Of a stretch of DNA of 64,000 bases, positions 47,132-55,962 are shown piece by piece. Within the stretch, counting starts at the first letter, position 1. Each line of letters opens with the position of its first letter. Under the pieces are notes generated by a model that was not told the origin of the DNA, did no database searches, and saw only the letters and a list, made by a program, of their open reading frames with translations. Position numbers and translations under genes: made by a program. Source of the stretch: Mesostigma viride (Eukaryota > Streptophyta > Mesostigmatophyceae > Mesostigmatales > Mesostigmataceae); the NCBI GenBank assembly GCA_009746045.1, contig RPFO01000702.1, positions 372,001-436,000 on the forward strand. Reading direction: 5' to 3'.

Positions 47132-47513
47132 TTTTATTTATTTTGGGTACTTAATATTTTGCAGTTTATTTATTATTGCGGTTTAATTCATATTGAAGGA
47201 TTTTTACTTAACCAACAGTAACCGGCATGAGAAATAGGTATACTTTAGTATTCTAGTCACCAAGCTGTTTTGTTATTTATTTGTTACTTAAGGAAACGAT
47301 TAATATATTGTAAATATGGCTGGAATATGGAAATAACATATAATCTTGGGAGATTAGAACATTATTTTCACGGATCTGCTTTTTACATAATCAATTACCG
47401 AAAAATCTTCTAAAACGATTATAGGCTAGATATAATGTTTAGCCTTGTCAAGCGATTTTTACTCAAACTTAAGGCTAGCTGCAACTGGGCACTCTAAACT
47501 ATTACTTCGATTC
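47132..47513. other. Intergenic region, 382 bases, no gene seen
   Basis: Between the last glycosyltransferase and the end of ettA. AT-rich, with no open frame, tRNA-like fold, inverted repeat ends or IS remnant that I could recognise. It marks the right edge of the polysaccharide cluster. Confidence 0.5.
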
Positions 47514-49181
47514 TTACACCAATTTTTTATGCCTATATTTAGGATTTCTGGAGTCTTCTCCTATATAGTTAGTAACATAATTATGATAATCCTCATAGTT
47601 TCCTTCAAACCATGAAGCACTTCCGTCTTTATCATAAGCAATAATATGGGTAGCTATTCGGTCCAGAAACCACCGATCGTGGCTTATTACAAAAACACAA
47701 CCAGCAAAATCAAGGATAGCATCTTCTAGAGCTCTTAACGTATCCACATCCAGGTCATTGGATGGTTCATCTAGTAGAATAACATTAGCACCGGATTTTA
47801 ACAATTTAGCTAGATGAACTCTATTTCTTTCTCCACCGGATAACTGGCCTACCTTTTTTTGCTGAGCACCGCCTTTAAAATTAAAAGCTGAACAATAAGC
47901 CCTGCTTTTGACTGACATACCTCCTAGTTCTAAAACTTCTAACCCTTCCGATATTTCTTCCCACACTGTTTTATTATCGTCTAAGTGATCTCTTGACTGA
48001 TCTACATAACCAAGTTTTACAGTATCCCCTATATTAGCTTTTCCACTATCAGCCTGTATTTTACCAGTCAAAATATTAAACAGCGTGGATTTACCCGCCC
48101 CGTTAGGCCCAATTATACCAACAATCGCTCCAGGGGGAACTCTAAAACTAAAATCGGAAAGTAGCACTTTATCGCCAAATTTTTTCGATAAATTGTCAAC
48201 CTCAATAACTAAATCTCCCAGCCTTGGGCCATTTGGTATAATAATTTGAGCAGTTCCATTAACTTCATCTCTCTTTTTATTAAGCAACTCTTGATAAGCA
48301 TTTATTCGTGCTTTACTTTTTGCTTGGCGTCCTTTTGGAGAAGCTTGAACCCATTCCAGTTCTTTTTTTAGTTGTTTGGATCTATCTCCTTCTTCCTTTT
48401 CCTCTTTGCTGATTTTTTCATGTTTTTGCTTTAACCAAGCTGAGTAATTGGAATGCCAAGGCACACAATTACCTCTATCAATCTCTAATATCCATTCTGC
48501 AACATTATCTAAAAAATAACGATCATGGGTAATTGCAACAACAGTTCCTTTATATTCTTTCAAATAAGTTTCAAGCCAAGATACTGATTCCGCGTCTAAA
48601 TGGTTAGTCGGTTCATCAAGTAAAATCATATCAGGTTTTTCAAGAAGCAACTTACATAAAGCAACCCGACGTTTTTCGCCTCCTGATATCTGATTTATAT
48701 TGGCATTTTTAGCAGGGCAGCGTAAAGCGTTCATAGCAATCTCTATTTCTCTTTCAATTCCCCAACCGTCGCATATATCTATTTTTTCTTGCAAATCTGC
48801 CTGACGCGCAAGTAAATCATTCATTTCATCATCAGACATTTCTTCAGCAAACTTATTACTAACCTCGTTAAATTCATTAAGCAAAGCAGTTTTCTCTTTT
48901 AACCCCTCCATAATATTTTCAAAAACATTTTTTTCAGGATCTAAATGTGGCTCTTGAGGCAAATAACCAATTTTTACTCCTTCAGCAACAAAAGCTTCCC
49001 CTTCATACTCTTTATCAAGGCCGGCCATAATCCTAAGAAGAGTTGACTTACCAGCCCCGTTATGACCTATTATGCCAATCTTAGCTCCTGGTAAAAATGA
49101 TAACCAGGTTTCTTTTAAAATTTCTTTACCATTGATGGCCTTGCTCAAGCCCTTCATAACATAAACGTATTGATAAGACAT
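47514..49181 (-). CDS. ettA: Energy-dependent translational throttle EttA (ABC-F ATPase)
   Basis: A 555-residue cytoplasmic ABC-F protein with two ATPase domains that binds the ribosomal E site and gates elongation by energy state. Walker A motifs are GHNGAGKST and GPNGAGKST, the signatures SGGEKRRVALCKLL and LSGGERNRVHLAKLL, each with a LDEPxNxLD box. The linker contains the EttA-type arm and KGRQAKSKARI. It is last in the mnmG-rsmG-parA-parB-tal-ettA run, 23 bases after tal. Confidence 0.97.
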   Translation of the reverse strand: MSYQYVYVMKGLSKAINGKEILKETWLSFLPGAKIGIIGHNGAGKSTLLRIMAGLDKEYEGEAFVAEGVKIGYLPQEPHLDPEKNVFENIMEGLKEKTALLNEFNEVSNKFAEEMSDDEMNDLLARQADLQEKIDICDGWGIEREIEIAMNALRCPAKNANINQISGGEKRRVALCKLLLEKPDMILLDEPTNHLDAESVSWLETYLKEYKGTVVAITHDRYFLDNVAEWILEIDRGNCVPWHSNYSAWLKQKHEKISKEEKEEGDRSKQLKKELEWVQASPKGRQAKSKARINAYQELLNKKRDEVNGTAQIIIPNGPRLGDLVIEVDNLSKKFGDKVLLSDFSFRVPPGAIVGIIGPNGAGKSTLFNILTGKIQADSGKANIGDTVKLGYVDQSRDHLDDNKTVWEEISEGLEVLELGGMSVKSRAYCSAFNFKGGAQQKKVGQLSGGERNRVHLAKLLKSGANVILLDEPSNDLDVDTLRALEDAILDFAGCVFVISHDRWFLDRIATHIIAYDKDGSASWFEGNYEDYHNYVTNYIGEDSRNPKYRHKKLV

Positions 49182-49204
49182 TATTTATTCTCTTGATAGT
49201 TAAT

Positions 49205-49855
49205 TTAAATTTGTTTTCCAGACTTTGCCCAATCTTCGTTAAATTTTTTCAGGCCAACATCAGTTAAGTGATGACTAACCATTTCTGATAAGACCTTAGC
49301 CGGTACAGTAATTACATCAGTTCCACAAAGTGCTACTTGTTCGATATGCTTAAGGGTGCGAATTGATGCAGCAAGTATTTCTGTTTTAATTCCATAATTA
49401 TTGTATGCGGACCTTATATCAGCAATCAACCCTATTCCATCTTTACCAATATCTTCCAGCCTACCAACAAAGGGAGAAACATAAGCCGCCCCAGCTTTAG
49501 CTGCTAATAATGCCTGATTCAGAGAAAAACATAAAGTCATATTTACTTTAATATTTTGTTTTGCAAAATATTTACAGGCCTTTATCCCATCCCACGTCAA
49601 AGGGAGTTTAATTACTAGATTATCATTTATTTCTAGAATTTTATTTCCTTCTACAATCATACTAGCATAATCATTAGATACCACTTCTATGCTAATGTCT
49701 CCTTTCACAACGGTAGTAAGTCTAGAGATAATTTCTGTAAAACCCATTGATACAGAAGACATCAAAGTGGGATTAGTGGTAATACCATCAATGATTCCAT
49801 ACTCATTAAATCTTTTTATTTCAGTGAGATCTACACTATCTAAAAATATTTTCAT
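49205..49855 (-). CDS. tal: Transaldolase (TalC/FSA type)
   Basis: A 216-residue small transaldolase of the TalC/fructose-6-phosphate-aldolase group. Recognised by KIFLDSVDLTEIKRF, GITTNPTL, the Schiff-base lysine in LVIKLPLT and YVSPFVGRLEDIG. It exchanges three-carbon units in the non-oxidative pentose pathway and so can feed ribose 5-phosphate to Prs (16502). It starts two bases after parB ends, an unusual operon partner for the chromosome-partition genes. Confidence 0.94.
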   Translation of the reverse strand: MKIFLDSVDLTEIKRFNEYGIIDGITTNPTLMSSVSMGFTEIISRLTTVVKGDISIEVVSNDYASMIVEGNKILEINDNLVIKLPLTWDGIKACKYFAKQNIKVNMTLCFSLNQALLAAKAGAAYVSPFVGRLEDIGKDGIGLIADIRSAYNNYGIKTEILAASIRTLKHIEQVALCGTDVITVPAKVLSEMVSHHLTDVGLKKFNEDWAKSGKQI

Positions 49856-49857
49856 AT

Positions 49858-50715
49858 TCAGTTGATTTTGGTTAGGATTGAATCGAGTTCTTCAAGGTTT
49901 GAGTAGTAAAAAGATATTTTACCGCCGTTCCATGAATTTTCAACCACAACCTTTACTCCATATTTTTCACTAAGCGATTGGCCTAGGATTACAAGGTCAT
50001 TATCTACATCAGGGACTTGGATATTGTGAAGTTTTTGCTTTCTTATTCTGTGTGATACTTCATTTTTTCTAGTTAGCTCCTCGGTTTGGCGAACATTTAA
50101 ATCATTTGCTATTATTTTTCCGGCCAATTCTTCTGCATTCTCAAGACCAATCAAGCACCTTGCATGACCCATACTGAGTTGGCCGTTATCAACCATAAGC
50201 TTAATAGATACCGGTAAACTATTTAACCTTAATAAATTTGCTACATGGCTGCGACTTTTACCAACTGCATCTGCTAGCTCTGCTTGAGTATAGCCAAATT
50301 CTTTAATTAATCTCTCATATCCTTCGGCTTCTTCTATGGCTGTTAATTCTTCGCGTTGGATATTTTCAATTAGGGCAATTTCGAGAATCTCCTTATTGGA
50401 TAAATTCTTAATTATTACAGGAATTTCTGCCAAACCAGCCATTTTACAAGCTCTATACCTTCTTTCTCCTGCTATAATTTGATATTTACCATTAACAGTT
50501 GGCCCAACTATTATCGGTTGTACTAATCCATTACTTATTATTGAATTAGCCAGTTCTCGCAATTTCTCTTCATTAAAATTTTTACGTGGTTGATATTTCC
50601 CTACTTCAATTTGCTCTATATTTAAGAGGTTATTTGGTAAAAATCCTGTATCTACCGGTAAAATCTCCTCTTTTAGTAATGATGATAACCCTCTTCCTAA
50701 AACCCTATTTTTCAT
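49858..50715 (-). CDS. parB: Chromosome partition protein ParB
   Basis: A 285-residue CTP-dependent DNA clamp that loads at parS and spreads. The N-terminal VGKYQPRKNFN segment and the CTP-binding GERRYRAC motif are clear, then the helix-turn-helix (YTQAELADAVGKSRSHVANLLRL) and a C-terminal dimer domain. Two candidate parS sites lie within 4 kb, at 52071 and 53954. It is coupled to parA 15 bases upstream. Confidence 0.98.
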   Translation of the reverse strand: MKNRVLGRGLSSLLKEEILPVDTGFLPNNLLNIEQIEVGKYQPRKNFNEEKLRELANSIISNGLVQPIIVGPTVNGKYQIIAGERRYRACKMAGLAEIPVIIKNLSNKEILEIALIENIQREELTAIEEAEGYERLIKEFGYTQAELADAVGKSRSHVANLLRLNSLPVSIKLMVDNGQLSMGHARCLIGLENAEELAGKIIANDLNVRQTEELTRKNEVSHRIRKQKLHNIQVPDVDNDLVILGQSLSEKYGVKVVVENSWNGGKISFYYSNLEELDSILTKIN

Positions 50716-50730
50716 GTCTTACCTCCTCTC

Positions 50731-51519
50731 CTAAGCCGTCTTAAGCTCTTTATTTACTTCATTATCGATAATTTCCTTAGCAAGATCTATATAAGCTCTT
50801 GAACCAGAGCATTTATAATCATAGATAATTGCAGCTTTGCCATGAGAAGGAGCCTCTGAAACCTTAACATTTCTTGGTATCGTAGTTTTATAAACCAGTT
50901 TACCCAGACATGCCCTTACATCATTCTCTACCTGCTCGGTTAACTTGTTTCTTTTATCATACATTGTAAAAAGAATACCACCTATTTTTATTCCGGGATT
51001 CATTTTTTTTTCTACAATTTCTACCGTTTTTAATAAATGGCTTAACCCCTCAAGCGAATAAAAATCGCAAAGCATCGGTATTAAAACCTCATCACAAGCT
51101 ACCAAAGCATTTAACGTAATCAACCCAAGAGAAGGTGGGCAATCAATAATTATATAATCAAAGGCATTTTTTATTTCTTCAAGTTTTTCTACTAAAATAT
51201 TCTCGTAGTTTTTAAGGTGTATAAGGTCAAGCTCAATAGCTGCCAGATTTGTATTTGCACTCACAATTGATAGATTAGGTACTTCTGTAGCAAGAATGGC
51301 ATCATGTATAGAATTTAACCCACTAAATACGTTATAAGAGGTAACTTTTCTTTCAGCCTGCTTTATTCCAAGGCCACTACTTGTATTCCCTTGCGAATCA
51401 ATATCAATAATTAAAACTTTTTTATCCATAACAGCAAAAATGGTAGCCAAATTTACCGCTGTCGTGGTTTTACCTACCCCCCCTTTTTGATTAACCACTG
51501 AAATAACTCTTGCCTTCAT
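50731..51519 (-). CDS. parA: Chromosome partition ATPase ParA
   Basis: A 262-residue Walker-type ATPase that moves ParB-parS complexes across the nucleoid. The deviant P-loop NQKGGVGKTTTAVNLA is at residues 10-25, followed by LIIDIDSQGN and IDCPPSLG. It overlaps rsmG by four bases (ATGA) at its start. AGGAGG before parB's ATG is a strong ribosome site inside the operon. Confidence 0.98.
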   Translation of the reverse strand: MKARVISVVNQKGGVGKTTTAVNLATIFAVMDKKVLIIDIDSQGNTSSGLGIKQAERKVTSYNVFSGLNSIHDAILATEVPNLSIVSANTNLAAIELDLIHLKNYENILVEKLEEIKNAFDYIIIDCPPSLGLITLNALVACDEVLIPMLCDFYSLEGLSHLLKTVEIVEKKMNPGIKIGGILFTMYDKRNKLTEQVENDVRACLGKLVYKTTIPRNVKVSEAPSHGKAAIIYDYKCSGSRAYIDLAKEIIDNEVNKELKTA

Positions 51520-52106
51520 ATTAATTTTTTTATGTTAGATATTTCAACGATTTTACCTTCCCGTGAGGTAATGCTGTCATGAAGATTAATGTCAAATAAC
51601 CAATATTTTTGAGCTTCTGCTATTTCTTGATCATAACTCTTTCCTTTAAGTAATAATATTTTTTTTTGTATTTTTATTCCTTTAGTCAATTTAAATATAT
51701 TATTTATACTGCTAAACCCCCGCAAAGTTAGGACATCACAATTCATGGTAAATTTTTCATCTACTCTTTCATCAATTATAACAATTTTATTTGAGGAGAA
51801 TTTAGCAGCTCGGGCCAAAAAAGCCGACTTTTTTTTGTCAGACTCCACAAGTACTGCATTTTTCACTCCCCCAATAGATAAAACAATACCAGGAAAACCA
51901 CCTCCAGAACCAATATCTAAAATATTATCCGAAAAATCAATATACTTAAGTAATTGCAAAGAATCTAAAACATGCCTTTCCCAAATATCTTTCTCAGAAT
52001 TCCTTGATATTAAATTAATTGCCTTATTCCATTTAAGTAATAAATTTTGATAATTTAGCAGAGCTTGTTTTACTTCACGTGAAACATTTAAATTATCAAC
52101 CATCAT
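51516..52106 (-). CDS. rsmG: 16S rRNA (guanine-527-N7) methyltransferase RsmG
   Basis: A 196-residue SAM-dependent methyltransferase that makes m7G527. The glycine-rich SAM loop [13 protein letters not shown] and the N-terminal [20 protein letters not shown] are visible (given in short). Two ATGs in a row at 52106/52103 leave one codon open. The codons for NVSREV near the start carry a parS-like palindrome. It overlaps both mnmG and parA by four bases. Confidence 0.97.
   Translation of the reverse strand: MMVDNLNVSREVKQALLNYQNLLLKWNKAINLISRNSEKDIWERHVLDSLQLLKYIDFSDNILDIGSGGGFPGIVLSIGGVKNAVLVESDKKKSAFLARAAKFSSNKIVIIDERVDEKFTMNCDVLTLRGFSSINNIFKLTKGIKIQKKILLLKGKSYDQEIAEAQKYWLFDINLHDSITSREGKIVEISNIKKLI
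52071..52086. promoter_or_regulatory. parS-like site inside rsmG
   Basis: TACTTCACGTGAAACA matches the conserved parS palindrome TGTTTCACGTGAAACA at 14 of 16 positions. It lies in the 5' coding part of rsmG, where parS occurs in many bacteria. Confidence 0.8.
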
Positions 52107-53956
52107 TTGTTATGTTTACTTTTTAAGTAAATTATCACAGTAGTAAGTGCAGAAGGAGTAATACCTGATATTCTCCGTGCTGCACCTATAGATCTTGGTT
52201 TATGAAACTTGAGTTTTTCTCTAGTTTCTACAGATAAACTCTTAATGAAATTATAATCAATATCCTGAGGAATTTCTAGATTTTCTTCTTGTGTGAACAA
52301 CTTTATATCAGCTAATTGCCTTTTTAAATAAGAAGAGTATTTTGATTCAGTTTCGTGATATTTCAGATGATTAATGTTTTCTTCTTTTAATTCCGGAAAA
52401 AATTGCAAAGTTTTTTCTAGCCCAAATTCTGGTAAACCGAGCAAAATAAAAGCCGTTTTATGAGAACCATCTTGCGCTATTATATGCCCCTTCTTTTGAA
52501 GTTCACTAGTCGTTAGACTAAGTTTATCAAGCCGGTGTTTTAACTTTTCTATTTTGGCTACCTTTTCTTCAAATTTATTCTTCCTAAAATCAGAAACAAT
52601 ACCAGCAGTTATAGCTAAAGGGGTAAGCCTAATATCTGCATTATCACTCCTTAAAGTGAGCCTATACTCGGAACGAGAGGTAAATATTCTATATGGTTCA
52701 ACCGTACCGAAATTTATAAGGTCATCAATCATAACCCCTATATACGCATCTGCTCGTGATAAAATAAATTTTCCTCGGTTTTGAGCAGAAAAAGCTGCAT
52801 TAATACCAGCTATTATTCCTTGGGCAGCGGCCTCTTCATAGCCGGTAGTACCATTTATTTGGCCCGCAAGGAATAGCCCTTTTACTTTTTTTGTTTCTAA
52901 AGTATCTAAAAGTTCCCTAGGGTCTACAAAATCATATTCAATCGCATAGCCAGGTCTAATCATTTTTACATTTTCTAAACCTGGGATTGATTTTAAAATT
53001 TCAATTTGAACATTTTCCGGTAAGGACGTAGAAATACCGTTAGGATAAACAGTGTGGTCATTTAATCCTTCCGGTTCTAGAAAAATTTGATGGCTGTCTT
53101 TAGAAGCAAATTTAACTATTTTATCTTCTATGGAAGGACAGTACCTAGGTCCTATGCCTTCAATTTGGCCAGAATACATTGCAGATAAATGTAAGCTATC
53201 TTTAATAATTTGATGAGTAATATTAGTGGTTCTTGTAATGTAGCAATTGATTTGAGAAACTTCCACTTTATCAATAAGCTCCGAAAACGGTCGAGGCAAT
53301 AAGTCTCCAGGTTGGACTTCAACCTTACTATAGTCAATGGTTCTACCATCAATTCTTGGCGGAGTGCCTGTTTTTAGCCTTCCTACTGTAAAATTATTAT
53401 TACGAAGAGTTTTTGACAAACCGTAAGAAGGTTCTTCTCCTACTCTACCCGCAGGTATCTTTGTTTGACCAATATGAATTAAACCAGATAAAAAAGTTCC
53501 TGTTGTCAGGACAATTGAAGAACACTCAATATTGCCAGACTTTCTAGTTACTACACTTGTTACCTTACCTTCCTTAATTATTATGTCTTCAACCGAATCA
53601 TATAGAATAGTTAAATTAATATAATCATTCAAGGTAGCAAACATTGCTTTTTTATACAATAACCTATCAGCTTGAGCTCTTGGTCCCCACACAGCCGGGC
53701 CTTTGCTTTCATTAAGCATTTTGTAATGGATACCGGCTTTGTCTATGACCCTTGCCATTATGCCATCAAGGGCGTCTATTTCCTTAACTAAGGTTCCCTT
53801 ACCAACTCCACCTATGGCAGGATTACAAGACATCTCACCTAAATTTTCCGGTTTAAAAGTAATCAGTAAAGTAGCGCTTCCGGCTCGTGCAGCTGCTGCT
53901 GCAGCCTCGCAACCGGCATGTCCACCACCTACAATAATTACATCAAATCTTTTCAT
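52103..53956 (-). CDS. mnmG: tRNA 5-carboxymethylaminomethyl uridine modification enzyme MnmG
   Basis: A 617-residue FAD enzyme that, with MnmE, builds the cmnm5U34 group on tRNA wobble bases. The FAD motif [18 protein letters not shown] is at residues 8-25; [30 protein letters not shown] and PGYAIEYDF follow. Normal length. It heads the mnmG-rsmG-parA-parB run, 13 bases downstream of ndk, with a parS-like site at its start. Confidence 0.99.
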   Translation of the reverse strand: MKRFDVIIVGGGHAGCEAAAAAARAGSATLLITFKPENLGEMSCNPAIGGVGKGTLVKEIDALDGIMARVIDKAGIHYKMLNESKGPAVWGPRAQADRLLYKKAMFATLNDYINLTILYDSVEDIIIKEGKVTSVVTRKSGNIECSSIVLTTGTFLSGLIHIGQTKIPAGRVGEEPSYGLSKTLRNNNFTVGRLKTGTPPRIDGRTIDYSKVEVQPGDLLPRPFSELIDKVEVSQINCYITRTTNITHQIIKDSLHLSAMYSGQIEGIGPRYCPSIEDKIVKFASKDSHQIFLEPEGLNDHTVYPNGISTSLPENVQIEILKSIPGLENVKMIRPGYAIEYDFVDPRELLDTLETKKVKGLFLAGQINGTTGYEEAAAQGIIAGINAAFSAQNRGKFILSRADAYIGVMIDDLINFGTVEPYRIFTSRSEYRLTLRSDNADIRLTPLAITAGIVSDFRKNKFEEKVAKIEKLKHRLDKLSLTTSELQKKGHIIAQDGSHKTAFILLGLPEFGLEKTLQFFPELKEENINHLKYHETESKYSSYLKRQLADIKLFTQEENLEIPQDIDYNFIKSLSVETREKLKFHKPRSIGAARRISGITPSALTTVIIYLKSKHNK

Positions 53957-53969
53957 TTCACGTGAAACA
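53954..53969. promoter_or_regulatory. parS-like site at the mnmG start
   Basis: CATTTCACGTGAAACA matches the parS consensus at 14 of 16 positions. It covers the mnmG start codon and the gap up to the ndk stop, 1.9 kb from the site in rsmG. Confidence 0.8.
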
Positions 53970-54392
53970 TTATTTCAAAATTTCTTCTTTTTTAAAGAAA
54001 AAGGCTATTTCTCTCTTAGCACTATCAACACTATCAGAACCATGGATACTGTTAGCTTCTATATCTATAGCAAAATCTTTTCTTATAGTTCCTGCTGCTG
54101 CGTCTGAAGGATTAGTAGCGCCCATTATTTCTCTGTTTTTAGCTACCGCATTCTCTGCTTTTAGGACTTGTAAGACAACGGGAGCAGAAATCATATATTC
54201 TATTAAACCTGAAAAAAATGACCTCGCTTTATGCTCGATATAAAATTCTTCTGCCTGTTCTTTTGTTAATTTAACCATTTTTTGAGCTACAATTTCTAAA
54301 CCCGCACTCTCAAGATAAGAATTTATTTTTCCTATTAGATTTCTTTTAGTTGCATCTGGTTTTATAATTGAAAAAGTATATTCTACTGCCAT
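53970..54392 (-). CDS. ndk: Nucleoside diphosphate kinase
   Basis: A 140-residue cytoplasmic enzyme that balances nucleoside triphosphates. [13 protein letters not shown] at the start and [20 protein letters not shown] at the end carry family marks; the catalytic histidine is in the NSIHGSDS loop. AGATTAA-type upstream sequence is a weak ribosome site. Relevant to the rather minimal nucleotide metabolism seen here. Confidence 0.98.
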   Translation of the reverse strand: MAVEYTFSIIKPDATKRNLIGKINSYLESAGLEIVAQKMVKLTKEQAEEFYIEHKARSFFSGLIEYMISAPVVLQVLKAENAVAKNREIMGATNPSDAAAGTIRKDFAIDIEANSIHGSDSVDSAKREIAFFFKKEEILK

Positions 54393-54483
54393 AATTTAAC
54401 CTGTATTTATTGTTAGAATTAGAGCATTATTTATAGAATTTTTAAGAGATTTTTCAAGTATTATTTTGACTTGCGCTGTAGAT

Positions 54484-55896
54484 TTAACCTTTATTAACCT
54501 TTTTCCAAATAGTCGTACCATCGTGTTTGTCTTCTATAGCGATACCCAGTTCAAGTAAATTACTTCTTATTTGGTCAGCTAATTGCCAGTTCTTTAGTTT
54601 TTTAGCATTTGTCCTCTGCTGGATTAATTGAGCAATAGAATTATGGTCAAGATCACCCTTAAACCAATTGTTACTATCTAGACGAATTAAACCCAAAAAC
54701 TGAGCACAATACATGATTTTTTTAGCAGTGGCTATTTTAGCTTTATAATCATCAGTTTTATGGAATTCTTTGGCAAAATCATTAATTAATTTAATAGCTA
54801 GCGGAGTATTTAAATCATCTAACAAGCTATCAAAAAATATTTTAGGAATATCTATATCCGTGAAATCTAATTTAGTTGAACCCTCAGTATTAAGAGGTAG
54901 CTCCCCAATTATACGATACCAATAATTGAGCATTTTTTCTGCATCATTAAGTGCTTTTTTATTGTAATCTAAAGGTTTGCGGTAATGCGCAGTCATCAAG
55001 CAAAGCCGCACTATATCACCTTTTATTTGCTTATCCCGAAGATCTTTAACTGTTATAAAGTTACCAATAGACTTACTCATTTTCTCATTATCGACAGTTA
55101 AAAAACCATTATGCACCCAATATCTTGCATACTCCGAACCAGGAAAAGCAGAGCAACTCTGAGCAATTTCATTGGTATGGTGTGGAAAAATTAAATCTAT
55201 TCCCCCTCCATGGATATCAAAGGTAGAACCAAGAAATGTATGGCTCATTGCAGAGCATTCTATATGCCATCCCGGCCTTCCCATTCCAAATGGACTCATA
55301 AATTTAGCTGATTCGTCATCCTTCTCATTAGCGGGCTTCCACAGAACAAAATCTTCTGGGCTATTTTTGTTTGTATCACTTTCAATCCTTCCGCTTTCTC
55401 TCATTTCCTCAGTAGTTCTACGGGAAAGAGCTGTATAATTTTTTGCTCTAGAAACATTAAAATAAACATGCTTGTTAGATTCATATGCAAATCCCATATC
55501 CAATAGTTTTTGAATTATGTCAATCATTTGCGAAATATGCTCCGTAGCTTTCGGCTCTTTGGTGGGTTTTAAACAGCCCAGATACTCCATATCTTCATTA
55601 CAATCAATAATAGTTTGGCTTGTTAATTCCGATATCGGAATATTAAGGTTAGAAGCTCTCTCTATGATTTTATCATCAATATCGGTAATGTTCCTCACAT
55701 ATAGAACATTACTTGAGCCATACAGTTTCATCAGAATTCTGTATAAAACATCATATACCACTGCCGATCTCGCATTACCGATATGCGGATGATCATAAAC
55801 TGTCGGACCGCAAACATACATTTTTACCAAATTGGCATCTAATGGATTAAAAACTTCCCTTTTTCTTGTAAGTGTATTAAATAATGATAATTTCAT
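54484..55896 (-). CDS. cysS: Cysteinyl-tRNA synthetase
   Basis: A 470-residue class I synthetase. Hallmarks are the zinc cysteine in MYVCGPTVYDHPHIGNARS (C29; HIGN as the HIGH motif), GWHIECSAMS, FPHHTNEIAQ and EKMSKSIGNF. The C-terminal anticodon-binding DALR-like domain follows. It is divergent from the histidine kinase operon and 90 bases upstream of ndk. Confidence 0.98.
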   Translation of the reverse strand: MKLSLFNTLTRKREVFNPLDANLVKMYVCGPTVYDHPHIGNARSAVVYDVLYRILMKLYGSSNVLYVRNITDIDDKIIERASNLNIPISELTSQTIIDCNEDMEYLGCLKPTKEPKATEHISQMIDIIQKLLDMGFAYESNKHVYFNVSRAKNYTALSRRTTEEMRESGRIESDTNKNSPEDFVLWKPANEKDDESAKFMSPFGMGRPGWHIECSAMSHTFLGSTFDIHGGGIDLIFPHHTNEIAQSCSAFPGSEYARYWVHNGFLTVDNEKMSKSIGNFITVKDLRDKQIKGDIVRLCLMTAHYRKPLDYNKKALNDAEKMLNYWYRIIGELPLNTEGSTKLDFTDIDIPKIFFDSLLDDLNTPLAIKLINDFAKEFHKTDDYKAKIATAKKIMYCAQFLGLIRLDSNNWFKGDLDHNSIAQLIQQRTNAKKLKNWQLADQIRSNLLELGIAIEDKHDGTTIWKKVNKG

Positions 55897-55962
55897 ATTC
55901 CAAGCAAACCAAATTAAATTTGGGTCATTTTACAGTATAAAGCCAGCAATTAAAAACAATTT

